Assembly: GCF_028554725.1 (NCBI RefSeq)
Contig: NC_071671.1
Location: forward strand, 25,233,501 to 25,297,500
DNA length: 64,000 nucleotides
Reading direction: 5' to 3'
From: Zeugodacus cucurbitae
Lineage: Eukaryota > Arthropoda > Insecta > Diptera > Tephritidae
Every line of letters begins with the position of its first letter. The stretch's first letter is position 1. Positions 37,726-49,265 of the stretch are shown here, piece by piece. The translations under genes and the position numbers were made by a program. The notes under the pieces were generated by a model. That model saw only the letters and a list, made by a program, of their open reading frames with translations, ran no database searches and was not told the DNA's origin.

Positions 37726-38571
37726 ATATAGATATATTTTTGAAATAATGTAGACAAATATTCGAAAATGCGCAAGAGTAAACATATTTGAAAACATACT
37801 GAATATAAACTAAAACATATTTTTGCACATTTTTTCTTCTTGAAAGTTATTAAGCAACACATTCAGAGGAAATAAGCTGGCAGAGAGGTCACAGCTACAA
37901 CAAAACATAAATATAAGCAAGTGTGAGGTGCTTTCCAAATAAAATTGGTATAGATAAGTTTAAAAAAATTTCGAAACTTGTTGTAGGTTATGAGAAATTA
38001 TATAAGAGTCGTCAATATCAAGCGAATATTGACTTATGAATAAGGAAGGTACTTATTTTGAAAATTTTTTGGATTACAAATCATAAAAAATAATAAAATG
38101 TCATTCAAGTGAAGCATATAGATGTATTTGGCGAAGAAACAAAAAAGTGTTGCCTACCTTTAGGCGCTGCAAACTAAGTTTATACGCTCAATAAATTTAA
38201 TAATATTCCTTGCTATTCAAAAATAGTTTAAAATCTTTACTGAACTCTTGTTTAAATTCCACTTAGCCTAGTTTACTATTTTAGTAATTTTCTCAATATC
38301 CAAAATTCCCTGGAACACACGATTTATTTGAATAACAACTTCTAACATTACATTCAAATAAATAAATATGTATACGCTACTGTGATTTTATTCATATTTG
38401 TTGAGTGAAATAAGTTGCATTTAGTATCTCTATGTTGACTCTATGCCGCAGGGCAAAAATATTTAACTTTACTAAGAATAATTGAAATTTCTGCAGATTA
38501 TATAGTATGTAAGTGAGTGAGTGTTGAGTGTATGGGGAAACATACATATTTACTACCCTCTCTGTTTGCTA
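37726..38571. other. No gene recognised; one copy of a 19-bp dyad motif
   Basis: AT-rich. 38149-38167 reads GTTGCCTACCTTTAGGCGC, the best copy of a recurring motif (also near 38741, 39187, 46674 and 59966). Confidence 0.5.
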
Positions 38572-38639
38572 TGTAAATAGTACTGTACTTCCATAGTTTC
38601 GCTTATCTTAAACTATGGAAGTGCAGCATAATATTTATG
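38572..38639 (+). ncRNA. Candidate pre-microRNA-like hairpin
   Basis: A 68-nt hairpin. The 13-bp perfect stem ACTTCCATAGTTT (38587-38599) pairs with AAACTATGGAAGT (38610-38622) around a 10-nt loop. Outward it continues with 6 more positions (one mismatch, one U-G), a 2-nt bulge (38630-38631) and 8 further pairs, mainly A-U plus wobbles. About 27 of 28 positions pair, with the size, loop and bulge style of an insect pre-microRNA. I know of no annotated microRNA with these arms, and there is no expression evidence. It could equally be a remnant of a small inverted-repeat element. Confidence 0.35.
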
Positions 38640-41237
38640 CAATGTAAGTATTTTATTTGAAATAAAAATAATAAACCAGGCATGTTGATCGCATTTTACA
38701 GCATGCAGATATGGAGTAAAAATAAATTGTACGAAATGTTGCCTACATATAGGCGCTTTGATATTGGAGTGACCTACATTTAGGAGCGCTGGATTCGAAG
38801 CTTTTCTATAAAGGGTGAAAAACCTCGATATTTCACTTCAATATTTGAAAAAATAATTTGATTACAATCAGATACTGGACACTTTAAGAATGGTTTGGAA
38901 CTCCTCTAATTTTTCGTAGACGAAAAGGCGTTCAAGTCGAACTTTCGTAATACTTACTCGAACGCATAAAAATACATTTTCGAGTTTTTTCAACTACTAT
39001 TCCTAAGCGTATATGTATTCTTTAAGAGTCTCGATAGAAACTAGAGGAATATTTAATATCTAGAAAGCCAGTTGATAGCAGATGAAATGCAAATTCTATA
39101 CAATTAAGTAACTGTAGCTACATAGAAATTATTGGGCAAAATAATTGCAATGCAAAACATAATTTGTCTGAAAAAATTCGTTAATGCGCCAAAATGTAGG
39201 CAACAATTTATATAAAATGATAAGATTTAGATGTTGAAGCGTGTAATGTTGGATGATATGTTACGATCTACTATATATATTTGCAAATATATTCGAAATT
39301 AGCCTGTAAAGCATATGAGTTAGTAATTTTAGTAAAATTTTAAATTTTGGAATTAATTTTTGTTATTTTAATGCTAGAAATTAAGGCTTAAGGTCTTGAA
39401 CTTCAGAAAACCAGAGTGATTAGAACAAATAAAATGCGAGTGATTAGTCTCCCAGATATGAGGGAAACAGTATTTTTTATAGATATTATTTTAACTTGGT
39501 TAAAATTTATGCAGAACAGTCTACAAACACAACAATAATATCTTTCTTTAACAATTAATAATAATAAAAAAATCATAAGCTTCGTAGTTATTTCATTCAC
39601 TTAAGCTGCATTTTTTTTGGCTCGTGACTGTAGATAATCGCATTTATATTATCATAAATGCAACTGCATTGTAGCACTGTATCACTACACTCGCAACTAC
39701 GGCACTTTGTATGCGTAAATCTATATCCATATTACACATTACAATTGTGTGCCATGCGAAAGCTTAGCGGCAGAGAGCTTTTTGGCATTTTACTTGAATA
39801 ATATTTGAGATCATAATGGATTTTTGGCAATTTAAATAATATTACAATTTTATGCAAACAACTTCACTTAAACGTACAGAATGAAAACACAGCAGATGAA
39901 AAGAACCAACAACAACAAAAAGCGGATGAAAGCTCTTGGCATACGAAACGCCTCAATGGTTTGTTAGTTGGGTGTAAAACGTATGGCAACTATGGCGGAA
40001 AACTACTCACAGCATAGACACATCAGCGCGAGATGAGAATAGGTGCTCGTGGCAAAGTCCATTCTCCAAGGGTCGATGCGGCGGGTCGGCTGTCTGCAGT
40101 TTGAAGCGTGCAAGGAAAATAGAAAGTTTTCTCAAAACTCAATGGCATGCAGTGGGTTAAGTGTGTGTGTGGTGAGGTTTGGTGCGGAGTGAAGTGTGGC
40201 AAATGCTACACTCAGCGCCGCGTGTTAAGCGGGTTAACTTGCCACCGAGCAGCAGTGCTTTAACGGATACATATGTTTGTGTTTCTCTCCTTTCGTCCGA
40301 CTAAAATGGAATTTTCAAATACTTGCATAGCCAGTTAATACAATTGCAAATATGATGAGTGCAGCGTCCGTCGTCCATAACAGCCCTTCCGCGCCCCGTC
40401 TCATTGGTTTTTCGTTTTGGTATTCATTTGGCCTCATTCTTTCAATGCTTATTCCACCGTCTATTCGTTAGTTTTGTGTTCGTTTTGTTGTAGTTTTTCA
40501 ACTTCTTTTTCTTCCTTTGCTGCCATATTGCCATACGGCGCATTTGCCAAATATGAGTGGATTGGCTTTTCTCATTTTCACTTAGCCTAAGTAAATTTGC
40601 CAAGCAATCGAATTGACGTGATTGATTTCAACGTATTTTCCATTTGAATTTCTGTTTAATGCAAATTCATAAATAATACTGAATATTATGAAATCTGTGG
40701 AGGACTTTTAATATGTATATATATTGAATACTTGGGCCCATGGGAAACAGCTCTGCATATGAATTAGTCCGAGCTTATTCCTCTGAAAACCCAGTTCTTT
40801 TTTATATAAAAACACAACAATTCTTGTAGTCTTGTAATATATATTATCATTTCGTTTACCTTCTTCTCCAAATATTTCCAGTTTCAGAACATAAAGACTT
40901 CTTCAAAATTCCATGTATAATGAATTGTTTGAAGAATTCAATATTATATTTCTATTTTACCAGAACTCGTGCCATTTTACAGAAAGGAGCGATCTTGCGG
41001 GTTGCTCAGAATCCGAAAACTTTCATGTATCGTCGATTTTCGTGGAATTTGTATAAAAACGAGACAGAAACGAGCTGATCGTTATGAAGTTGTATATTGC
41101 AGCAAGTACCAGTCGGTTGGTCTTTAGGAATCACTGGTAACTATTAACCAGTTCTTTCAAAACATTCATCCAGTTGTATTTTACTTATATAAAATATTCA
41201 ACAAATAATTTTGGAAAATGCTGCGAATTTGACAACC
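38640..41237. other. No gene recognised
   Basis: AT-rich to about 39900, then more GC-balanced (39950-40620) with CAACAACAAC and GTGTGTGTGGTG words, resembling UTR or regulatory DNA. Two further copies of the GTTGCCTAC dyad motif lie at 38739-38757 and, reversed, at 39187-39204. A weaker one (GACCTACATTTAGGAGCGCT) is at 38771-38790. Confidence 0.45.
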
Positions 41238-41545
41238 TTCTTCTTCTTCTTAGACACCGCTTACGCGGTTATAGCCGAGCCCAAAACAGACAAGTGAAAC
41301 CAGGTCCTTCTCCACCTGGTCCTTCCATCGGAATGGAGCTCTCCCTCTTCCTCGGCTTCCACCAGCGTTTACTGCATCGAACACTTTCAGAGCTGGAGCA
41401 CTTTCGTCCATTCGAACAACATGACCTAGCCAGCGTAGCCGCTGTCTTTTTATTCGCTGGACACATAGAGCTCATCATTCCATCGTCTGCGGTATTCGCC
41501 GTTGCCAATGTTTATGGGACCGTAAATCTTCCGCAAAATTTGACA
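41238..41545 (-). pseudogene. LINE 3' tail, second copy, with GAA-repeat end
   Basis: On the minus strand this reads QILRKIYGPINIGNGEYRRR with WNDELY, then (in another frame) RLRWLGHVV-type codons around 41435-41415 (AGCCAGCGTAGCCGCTGTCT region on the plus strand), followed by FDAVN-type codons and PRKR. It ends in a (GAA)n-like run (plus strand CTTCTTCTTCTTCTT at 41238-41252), typical of a LINE 3' terminus. It is homologous over its length to 490-892. Deletions and frame changes make it non-functional. At its 5' side it abuts the dispersed CCTTGGACGGATA... segment. Confidence 0.78.
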
Positions 41546-44500
41546 GACCTTGGACGGATAAAAATCAGAGTCCGTTTCGGTTACATAGAACTGACAGTCC
41601 TGGGAACGACTTTCTTGACTGCCGCTGGATAGATCTATACCAAGAAGATCACAGTCTTTTATAGACATTTTAAAATCAAATCCATCTGATCTGATGATAT
41701 GAAACTCCAAGTCCAAGGGATTATACAATGAGCGCACAATCTATCATTCTTCTTTCTTGGAACGCGTCTTATTCTATGGAACTACGGTAACACATACAAA
41801 TCCTTTAATTTATGTGACCTACTGTATGAGGTCCGCTGATTTTCTGTTTGTGTGAAGAAAGTGTCCTAGCCCCAACAGCCAAATTTTCAGATGATATATT
41901 AAGTAAATGATTTGATATGTGGTTCTTAAGTGAGAATATTGCTATTGCAGTACCGGATATTGTCGAGGTATATTCCTTCCGTTGCCATAAATATTTCTAT
42001 CCCTACTCTGACTGTGATTACTGTTTTCCACATTCCTAAAGAGTTTTCGGTTGCAAGTCGGATTAGTTTTGGCAAGAGATACTTCGTTTGCGTTCACTAA
42101 TCTCACTCCAGCTCCACCTGGATCTGCTTTTTATTGTTCTTCGACTGAAAATTAAATCAAAAGGGTTTGTGAAAGGTACGGCAGGGTATTCCTTCTTATT
42201 TTCTGAAGTTGTTCCCGAATTTTTAACTCAAAATTGAGCTTATTGTGGGCCTTTTAGGCTCAGTTCTCGTCACTGTCGATGAATGAACTCAATAAACACA
42301 TTTAAGTGGGGCTTTTGAATGAATGGAGCCTACTAGGAGCTGGAAATAACCCAATAAGGAATGGAATTATGGATTTTATGAATATATATATTTATAACTC
42401 TCCTCTCGGGATTTGGTTCCCATCAGCAAACATTTCTGGTTCCCCACTTCCTTTATAAATATCAGCAAAACTGTTGACATTGTGTGTGGCTACAGGCTGG
42501 ACATGTGAGTTGAGATGGACAAACAGGCTATGCAAATTGAGCTGAGTTCCAACAAAACAACAAAATTGGCGAGTGTAAATATTCGAGCAGGCAAATCGAA
42601 CAGCAGGGAATGATGAACGACGCGGATTTTATTATTTCATATACAAATGGGCTTTGGTAGAGAGGTTGAGGGGTATGAAGAGGCTTTTTATGAGCAAAGC
42701 CGCTTCTTGCAATGGAAACAACAACAACTACAGCTGTAAAAACTGTTGTCCATTTGAGGCTAAGGGGATTTTCAAATTGAAAAAGTTTCATGTAACAACA
42801 AAAACAAAAAGTAGAGGAGTATATTTAATAGAAGCAATAAAAAAATCGGTGGCACCAAAGGAAAAGTGTAAACATTATTGGATGCTTTGAGGCCTGTATG
42901 AATAAATATAAATGTGTAACAGTAAATATGTGTGCATTTGTAGCGCCATCAGAGCACTTGCACTTACGCTATTAGCGGTACTTTGAAATGCCATACATGC
43001 GCCGCGGTGTGCGCTCAAATGTGCTGCCTGCGTCGCTGGACAGCGCCATTGGCGGCATATAAAGTGAACCGTTGTACAACATAAATACCGTTATTTGCTT
43101 ATTTGCGTATTTATTTGCATATTTATTTGCGGAACTTACCTGCATGCGGTCGAAAAAAATGGGGGAAAAGCGAAGTAAGGCAAAAAATCAAACTTCCGCG
43201 TGAGCTTTTGCTCGAATTTCCGCCATTTACCAATCGTGTAATTTTCGGCATACCGTTACATTGTTGTTATTTGCCTTTTGGTTTGTCGAAAGCGGCGGCA
43301 AATTGACGACCAATGCATTTGCCGAAGGTGAAAAGCCGCGTACGCATGAGCAGCGGAGCTGGAGCGAAGCACCACTTGGCGAGCTGGGAATGTGAAAAAA
43401 AGAAAAGCGAAAGAAAAAATTAAAGGAAATAAATACAAAAACAACAAAAACGGAGTAAAAGTAAAATAAAATATATGCGCGGCACTTGAGCGCGCGTCGC
43501 ACGTCAATTTTTCGGTTATTTATGCTCAGTATTGTTTACCTTCGGCTTTTTATTTGCGGTTATTTGCGTTGTTTGCCGTTCGTTTCGCTCATTTGCATAT
43601 TGTTTTGCTACTCGCTTCACTCGCTCGCTCGCTCGCACACACACACACACATGCAAGTGGCGATTGATACTTTTAAGCTTTCTGTGTGTATGTTGTGCGG
43701 TTGTGCGCCTGAAATTATGCACAGTTAATTTTCTTAAGTATACCAAATGGCGCAAATGTTATCCACTTGAATTTTTGTACTATAAATTTACTTCTAATGG
43801 ATTTGCTAATTTGTTTGCGCCGCTTGTTTTCAACTTATTTCGACACTTTTACAGTTTATAAATTCAAATTTCGAATTTGGCATGCAACTTGGTGCCTTGG
43901 ATGGAAATTTGTTTTTTTTTTATAATATTCTAATATCATTTTGGTTTGCTTTTCTTGACGGCTGTAAAGCTTTGCTGCAATAATAAACAGAAAAGTTTTC
44001 GGAAATCATAAAAAGTGGCTTTATTGGCTGCTAAAAAAGCATTAAACGCTTTTAAGCGCTCGGAAATATATAAAACTGCTTTTACTATTTTAAATTATTT
44101 ATTTTAAAGCACGTTGAGCTGTAAAATTTTCTATGGCACAATAATAACTATGAAATTTCGGAAATAAACAATTCATATGCTATACTATAAATATAACCTA
44201 ATTTTAATATTTAGTGCCACGAACTCTATTAAAAATGATTTTTATTATAAATTTTAATTTTAGAAATTTTAAATTTTATTTCTTTTTCCATTAAATTGAA
44301 GTCTGAAGCAGACTTTTTGCTGAAAAGAAAAATATTTCACTTTAAACTATTAAAAATCACTTAGATGTCTATATCTATTAAATAAAGACAGATTAATTTC
44401 ATAATAAATACCATATATTCATAAATGTTACAAATATGCCACAGAAATATAAAAGACATGGAGTGCTCTAAAAGACCCAATGAATGACTTAGTTAATTTT

Positions 44501-44559
44501 TGACGCAAACAATTTTCTTATTAAAATCATTATTTTGTAAAAGAAATTAGAAATTTAGT
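41546..44559. other. No gene recognised
   Basis: 41548-41600 carries the dispersed CCTTGGACGGATAAAAATCA...CCGTTTCGGTTACATAGA segment seen also at 15732 and 8384. 42960-43340 is more GC-balanced and contains GGCATATAAAGTG (43054-43066), a TATA-like sequence with no gene attached. (CA)n occurs at 43636-43652. No coding region is supported. Confidence 0.4.
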
Positions 44560-45060
44560 ATATTCCGTACTCCTCCAATGACAATGAGCTTTTGGCTCAA
44601 AAGTATAATAAAATTAATTGAATATTTTACTTACTGTTAAATTTTCTCTACAACCATCAAGCCAATTTTCGACAATAAAAAAGCTAGCATAAAACTGTAG
44701 CATTCTTTGAGGGATGGATGTGAGCTTTCAAAAGCTTTTAAGTTCATTAAACAAGTAACATATGAAACTATACTCAACACGCATTTTGTTAACATTTACC
44801 GCAAACAAAATTTTTATATCATAATGACAATATCATATTTTGTAAACAAGAATCGACCACATTTATTATAACAGTACCCCTCCCTGGATAGTGAGCTTTA
44901 GCCTTGTAAGCCAATAACTAAATTTACCGAATTTTTCGCTCATTGTTATAACTCCTCGGCTATAAAAGGGGATATTGCCAACATTAAAAAATGCATATAA
45001 AATATTTTCAGCTTTTCAGAAGTGCTTTGAGCTTTTAAAAGCTTTTAAGCTCATTGATCG
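44560..45060. repeat. Degenerate tandem units of about 300 bp with AAGCTTTT palindromes
   Basis: TACTCCTCC...GAGCTTTTGGCTC at 44569 and TACCCCTCC...GAGCTTTAGCC at 44875 are offset about 306 bp. TGAGCTTTCAAAAGCTTTTA (44721) and TGAGCTTTTAAAAGCTTTTA (45020) are offset about 299 bp, and both are followed by CATATGAAA. The units are strongly diverged. They recall the palindromic duplications at 23045-23572, with a similar period. Confidence 0.55.
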
Positions 45061-45340
45061 GAGGAAACAGCATATGAAAATGCCAAAAAACTTAAAATCT
45101 CTCATCATTAACCGAAAAGAGAGGTTCAGTTCTAGATTATGAATAGTAAGTTCCACAATAAGAGACCTAACGAATGAATTCATACAATTAAGATATGAAA
45201 AGAGCATTCCATAAACTGTTCCAATGTCATCTGATCTCAAACTCTTAGAACTAAAGACTAATTGAAAAAAAATTCGGGGAAAAAATCGTCTAATGAAATA
45301 TCTTAAACTCCTCCTTCGACTAGTTGGAATTTAAGTATTT

Positions 45341-45538
45341 ATTACTCGTAGAAAATTAATCTGAACTTTATATTTAAAAGAATATCGTAATAATCTGAAA
45401 TGGTCAAAAAAAACCTTTCTGAAGGCCAGCCTGATTTTTATTACTCGTAGATTTTTAATCTGAACTTTATATTTAAAAGAATGTCGTAATAATCTGAAAC
45501 GGTCAGAAAAACCTTTCTGAAGGCCAGTCTGATTTTTT
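45341..45538. repeat. 99-bp tandem duplication
   Basis: Two copies, 45341-45439 and 45440-45538. Each starts ATTACTCGTAGA, includes ATCTGAACTTTATATTTAAA and CGTAATAATCTGAAA, and ends CCTTTCTGAAGGCCAG followed by CCTGATTTT or TCTGATTTT. Each copy holds the small hairpin CCTTTCTGAAGG. They are about 93% identical, so the duplication is recent. No coding capacity. Confidence 0.9.
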
Positions 45539-46006
45539 ACAAAATATTTAAGGACTACTTATGAAGACAAAACTGGGTTTTATAAGAGGTATACGTACTT
45601 AATCCATAATATAACTTCGAAAGATTCTTCCAAGCTCTCTTGACTTCTGTTAAAGGGTTATTTATAACTCTCCAACTCACCATTTATCGATATTTCAAGG
45701 AGAATAACGAGCGAAGGACTAACGAAGGCTTGCTAAGGGCACTTTAGAATCTTCGATGTAGAATTCGTCAGCAATTTATTTTCAGAAGCGGGTATTTCGC
45801 TGATAATCTAGAATCATTTGGCTACCACTTGCGATAGATTAGATTAGATTTCAACAGGTCGAACTTTTAAAAATATTTGACAATCAAAATATCACAAGAA
45901 TTATAATTTGAAAAGTTGACATCTGAAACTCATACTGGCTTGAACCACCGTGCCACAAAGACAAATAATATTATAAAATATTCCTTAACCATAAAAATTC
46001 TTAAAA
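45539..46006. other. No gene recognised
   Basis: AT-rich spacer with no supported feature. Confidence 0.4.
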
Positions 46007-46384
46007 TCATTTAACTACATTTATCGTTTTCCCTTTTGCTTCAGCTAACGTTCGCCAAAATAGATCATAAATATGCCTTACGCGGCGCCCTCCCATGAAG
46101 AAATACAACAAATACAAAATTTTTAAGAGCCAATAAAGATAATCTTTACGCATTCGCATACGGAACAAAGAAGCTGTGGAACCTATTTCTGTAAGCGCAA
46201 ATATACCCGTACACATAAAAAATAGACCGAATTGCCATTGGCGAAATGTTGTAACGGTGGTTATGCAGTTGCGAGTTGAGAAATTAATAAAAAAAATGTA
46301 ATTTATTTCCGTGCGTTCATAAATCCTTATGGCGCCGTGGCGGAACCAGAACCACAGACACCCGACCAACCGCCAATCCACCAA
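46007..46384 (-). CDS. Doubtful small membrane-protein ORF
   Basis: A single open frame of 125 codons from ATG at 46384, starting MVDWRLVGCLWFWFRHGAIR. It has two clear hydrophobic segments, one in FGLFFMCTGIFALTEIGSTA (about residues 52-71) and one in YLYWLLKILYLLYFFMG (about 81-97), separated by the basic stretch FRMRMRK and followed by a basic GGRRVRH and a polar tail ending INVVK. I do not recognise the family. No TATA, splice signals or nearby AATAAA clearly support it, and it lies in repeat-rich intergenic DNA. It could be a real lineage-specific gene, an exon of a larger gene, or chance. It is listed because its composition looks more protein-like than the other open frames here. Confidence 0.25.
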   Translation of the reverse strand: MVDWRLVGCLWFWFRHGAIRIYERTEINYIFFINFSTRNCITTVTTFRQWQFGLFFMCTGIFALTEIGSTASLFRMRMRKDYLYWLLKILYLLYFFMGGRRVRHIYDLFWRTLAEAKGKTINVVK

Positions 46385-48880
46385 ACCAAAAGCCTAATAA
46401 TCTGCTACCGTACCGCTTCAGTTAAAGTGAGCGTAAAATATACGAGCTATTTTTTATGCCACACTAAAATGTGCGGTGAACAATTTTTTATTATTAGTAA
46501 TATTTTTGGTTTTTGTTGTTAATAAAGACGGTGAAAATTTAATCAAACTTCGAGTATATTGAGACTCATCTCTTCAGGTATATTAAGATTTTTTGTTGCT
46601 ATTAAAATAAAATATTATCTAATTTGGTTTTATATGCGATCCTGTTGACGTCAGTCGAATATCAATGATACTATGGCCTACATTCAGGCGTTAATTGAAT
46701 TTGGAGCACACTTTTCCTTTCGTTTACGAAGATATGACGTGCACTTCTCAAATGGGTTAAGAAAAATAGTTTATATGAAATGTTTAGTTTGGTAATTTTG
46801 GAAAATCGTGAGGCGATGTTTTCCGGACCCAGTTAGTGCGGTCCTGGAGCTCAAACTCTAAAGAACTCTGCATCAAAAATTATTTTAATGTACTGTAGTT
46901 GTGGAACCAGAAGTGCCTGCCATTAGAAGCTCCAATTCACAGAGAATTTTAAATATTTGTATTCCAGATGGAACTGGAGATGGAGATGGAGGTAACACTA
47001 TTTACTTTCGATTTATACTGTGGATATAAATGGAACATTTTCGAAAGCGACTGTGATTTTAACAAGCTTTTTCGATTTTTGTTTTTCTCAGACCCGTCAA
47101 AACTTGTATATTGTTCAATGGTAGAAAAACTAAGCAATATCTCAATTCCAGGTCTAAGGAATAAACATATATAAAAATGGGAGAGCTCGCGAATTGGTCA
47201 CGATTGCATCAACATTTGATAAAAACAATTGAGAGAGAACCCGAACAATACTTTCGGAACAATATGGAGAGAACCCGACGTGTAAAGATGTGACACTTTA
47301 TTAAAAGCAATCGAAATTCGTTGAAATCCCAAAGGTAACGTGGAACCTTAGTAGATCTGAGTAATTGTCAGGAGATTGATTTAAACAATTTTAGAAGAAG
47401 CAAACAGCGAAGCTTGACCTTCTAAGGCACCTCTTTAGACAGAGTTGTGACCTTAAAGGGAACCTCTGAAGATTTCTAATCAGGGACAAAAACCACCGAT
47501 TTCTTTAAACAGAATTAAATACTTTACGGAAAATTCAACTTCCATATAGTCTTCATCAAATTTCCAACACACACCAACTCGAAGTGCGCACTTGAAAAGT
47601 GGAACAAGAGCTTAAGTACAAATATCCTCAGGATATTGCAACAACTTGTCACATTTGCGAAAACACAACACACATGAACCACAACAACAATAAAGTACAC
47701 ACAGTATCAGCCCGAGCACACGTGTAAAATAGTTGAAGTGTTTGCGCAAGGCTCATCACTTAAGGTATAGGCGGTAACATAACGCTACACCAGCTGCCAC
47801 AGCAACGAAAGGACACTCAAAGGATACAATTACCCCCTCGCGCTCTCCACACTCCGCTGGGGTGTCTAATGTCAATGGGTTTGCCGAGATTTGTACGCTG
47901 CTAAGCCGCACATGCATGTAAATTCGATGCCAAGCGACCGAAGCGGCGACTCGCTTCTGTGTTAATGCGAGTCAGCGCCGACAAGTGACAGATGAACGCA
48001 AATATTTGCTTTAATGCCGCAGTGATGGCAAACATATGCTCATTTAGCATACGCGTGAAATAATTTCGATAGACGAGAGGGGGGTGAGATGTTCGTGAGG
48101 TTGCTAATAAGTGGATAGGGTGGATGGATAGGAGAGGGTGTGGAAAAATGGATGCGGATCATATATTGAACTTTATGAAAATTTCATGATTTTTTTTAAC
48201 TCTAAATAATTCCTATGGACTTAGTTTGAGGTCTAAGGATTGCCATGGAATCTCAGTTGTGTGGACTCCAAGAAGGGAAGCTTAATAAATATTGAATGAG
48301 AATGCTGAGGAAATATCACCGCGAAGTCTCTAGCCAAAAAGCTGAAGAGTTTTTTGAACAAATTCTTTGAATTCCTAAGCCAATGCTTGGCTATTTGAAC
48401 TATGCACTTTTATATCCGATACGATGTTATCGGGGATGCATTTTAAGTGAACCCGATTGCAATGAAATTTCCGACAACTTTGCAGTGTTTAGCTAGATCA
48501 GTTGAATCAAGAGAACTCAGAAAGTATTGAGGAACAAATAGGAGAGTGATTGAGATGACATTTAATTAGCTAAGAGCTTTAGTTACTGTTAACTTTGAAG
48601 AACCTCTAAATTGTGGAAGATAGATGGTGTGCTCTGGGGCAAAACATATATCCGATCTACTACATTTATGGAGAATCGTTTCTGAACCGAACGGGATTGT
48701 GGAAATAGCATCTGTGATAGAGTGTCTACAAAGATACAAAGGGAAAGCTTCAGGGGCAAGGATTTCTATAACCAGCAGGTGTTTTTCGCTCATTTAAAAA
48801 AACTTAGTGGCTACTGTGGACTTGACCATAGTCACTTAGAACTCTCTTTAGACATTTGAGAGAAAAATATTATATAAAAA
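46385..48880. other. No gene recognised
   Basis: 46674-46692 has a diverged copy of the dyad motif (GGCCTACATTCAGGCGTT). 47690-48010 is more GC-balanced with CAACAACAA. No open frame shows recognisable protein features. The LTR retrotransposon follows directly, after an AAAAA target duplicate at 48876-48880. Confidence 0.4.
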
Positions 48881-49205
48881 TGTGGTGATTATTGTGGTTC
48901 CCGAAATAAAACGCTTTGGTTAGAATTAATTTAATAATATATTTTAAGCGCCGATGCGCACGTAGTCGCTGCTAAGTTAAAAGGGGACATAATTAGGCTT
49001 ATGCACTAAGTTTTATACCAGCAGGTGCTTGCATACCTAACTGTTACTTATTTATTAGTTATTTCCTTTTATGCTATGTTCGTGTCAGCATTCCTGGAAG
49101 TGCGCATGAATTGCTGACTTACTGGAATGATGTTGCCAAATCGATAAATATAATATAAAGATTAATAACAATTTAATATTGTAAGAGATTGTGGTTTGTG
49201 CCACA
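48881..49205 (-). repeat. 3' LTR (left end in window)
   Basis: A 325-bp LTR, plus-strand ends TGTGGTGATTATTGTGG... and ...TTTGTGCCACA. It appears base-for-base identical to 53448-53772. On the element's strand it begins TGTGGCACAAACCACAATCT. Confidence 0.95.
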
Positions 49206-49219
49206 AATACTCCCCTTGT
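49206..49219 (-). promoter_or_regulatory. Polypurine tract next to the 3' LTR
   Basis: On the minus strand AACAAGGGGAGTATT directly precedes the 3' LTR. AAGGGGAG is the purine run expected to prime plus-strand DNA synthesis during reverse transcription. Confidence 0.7.
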
Positions 49220-49265
49220 TGGAGAAAGTTAGCAATAACTAAATAGAAAAGAAATGTAACAATGT

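Noticed and set aside
43054..43066. CATATAAAG as a promoter
   Set aside because: No coding exon or splice signal can be attached on either side.
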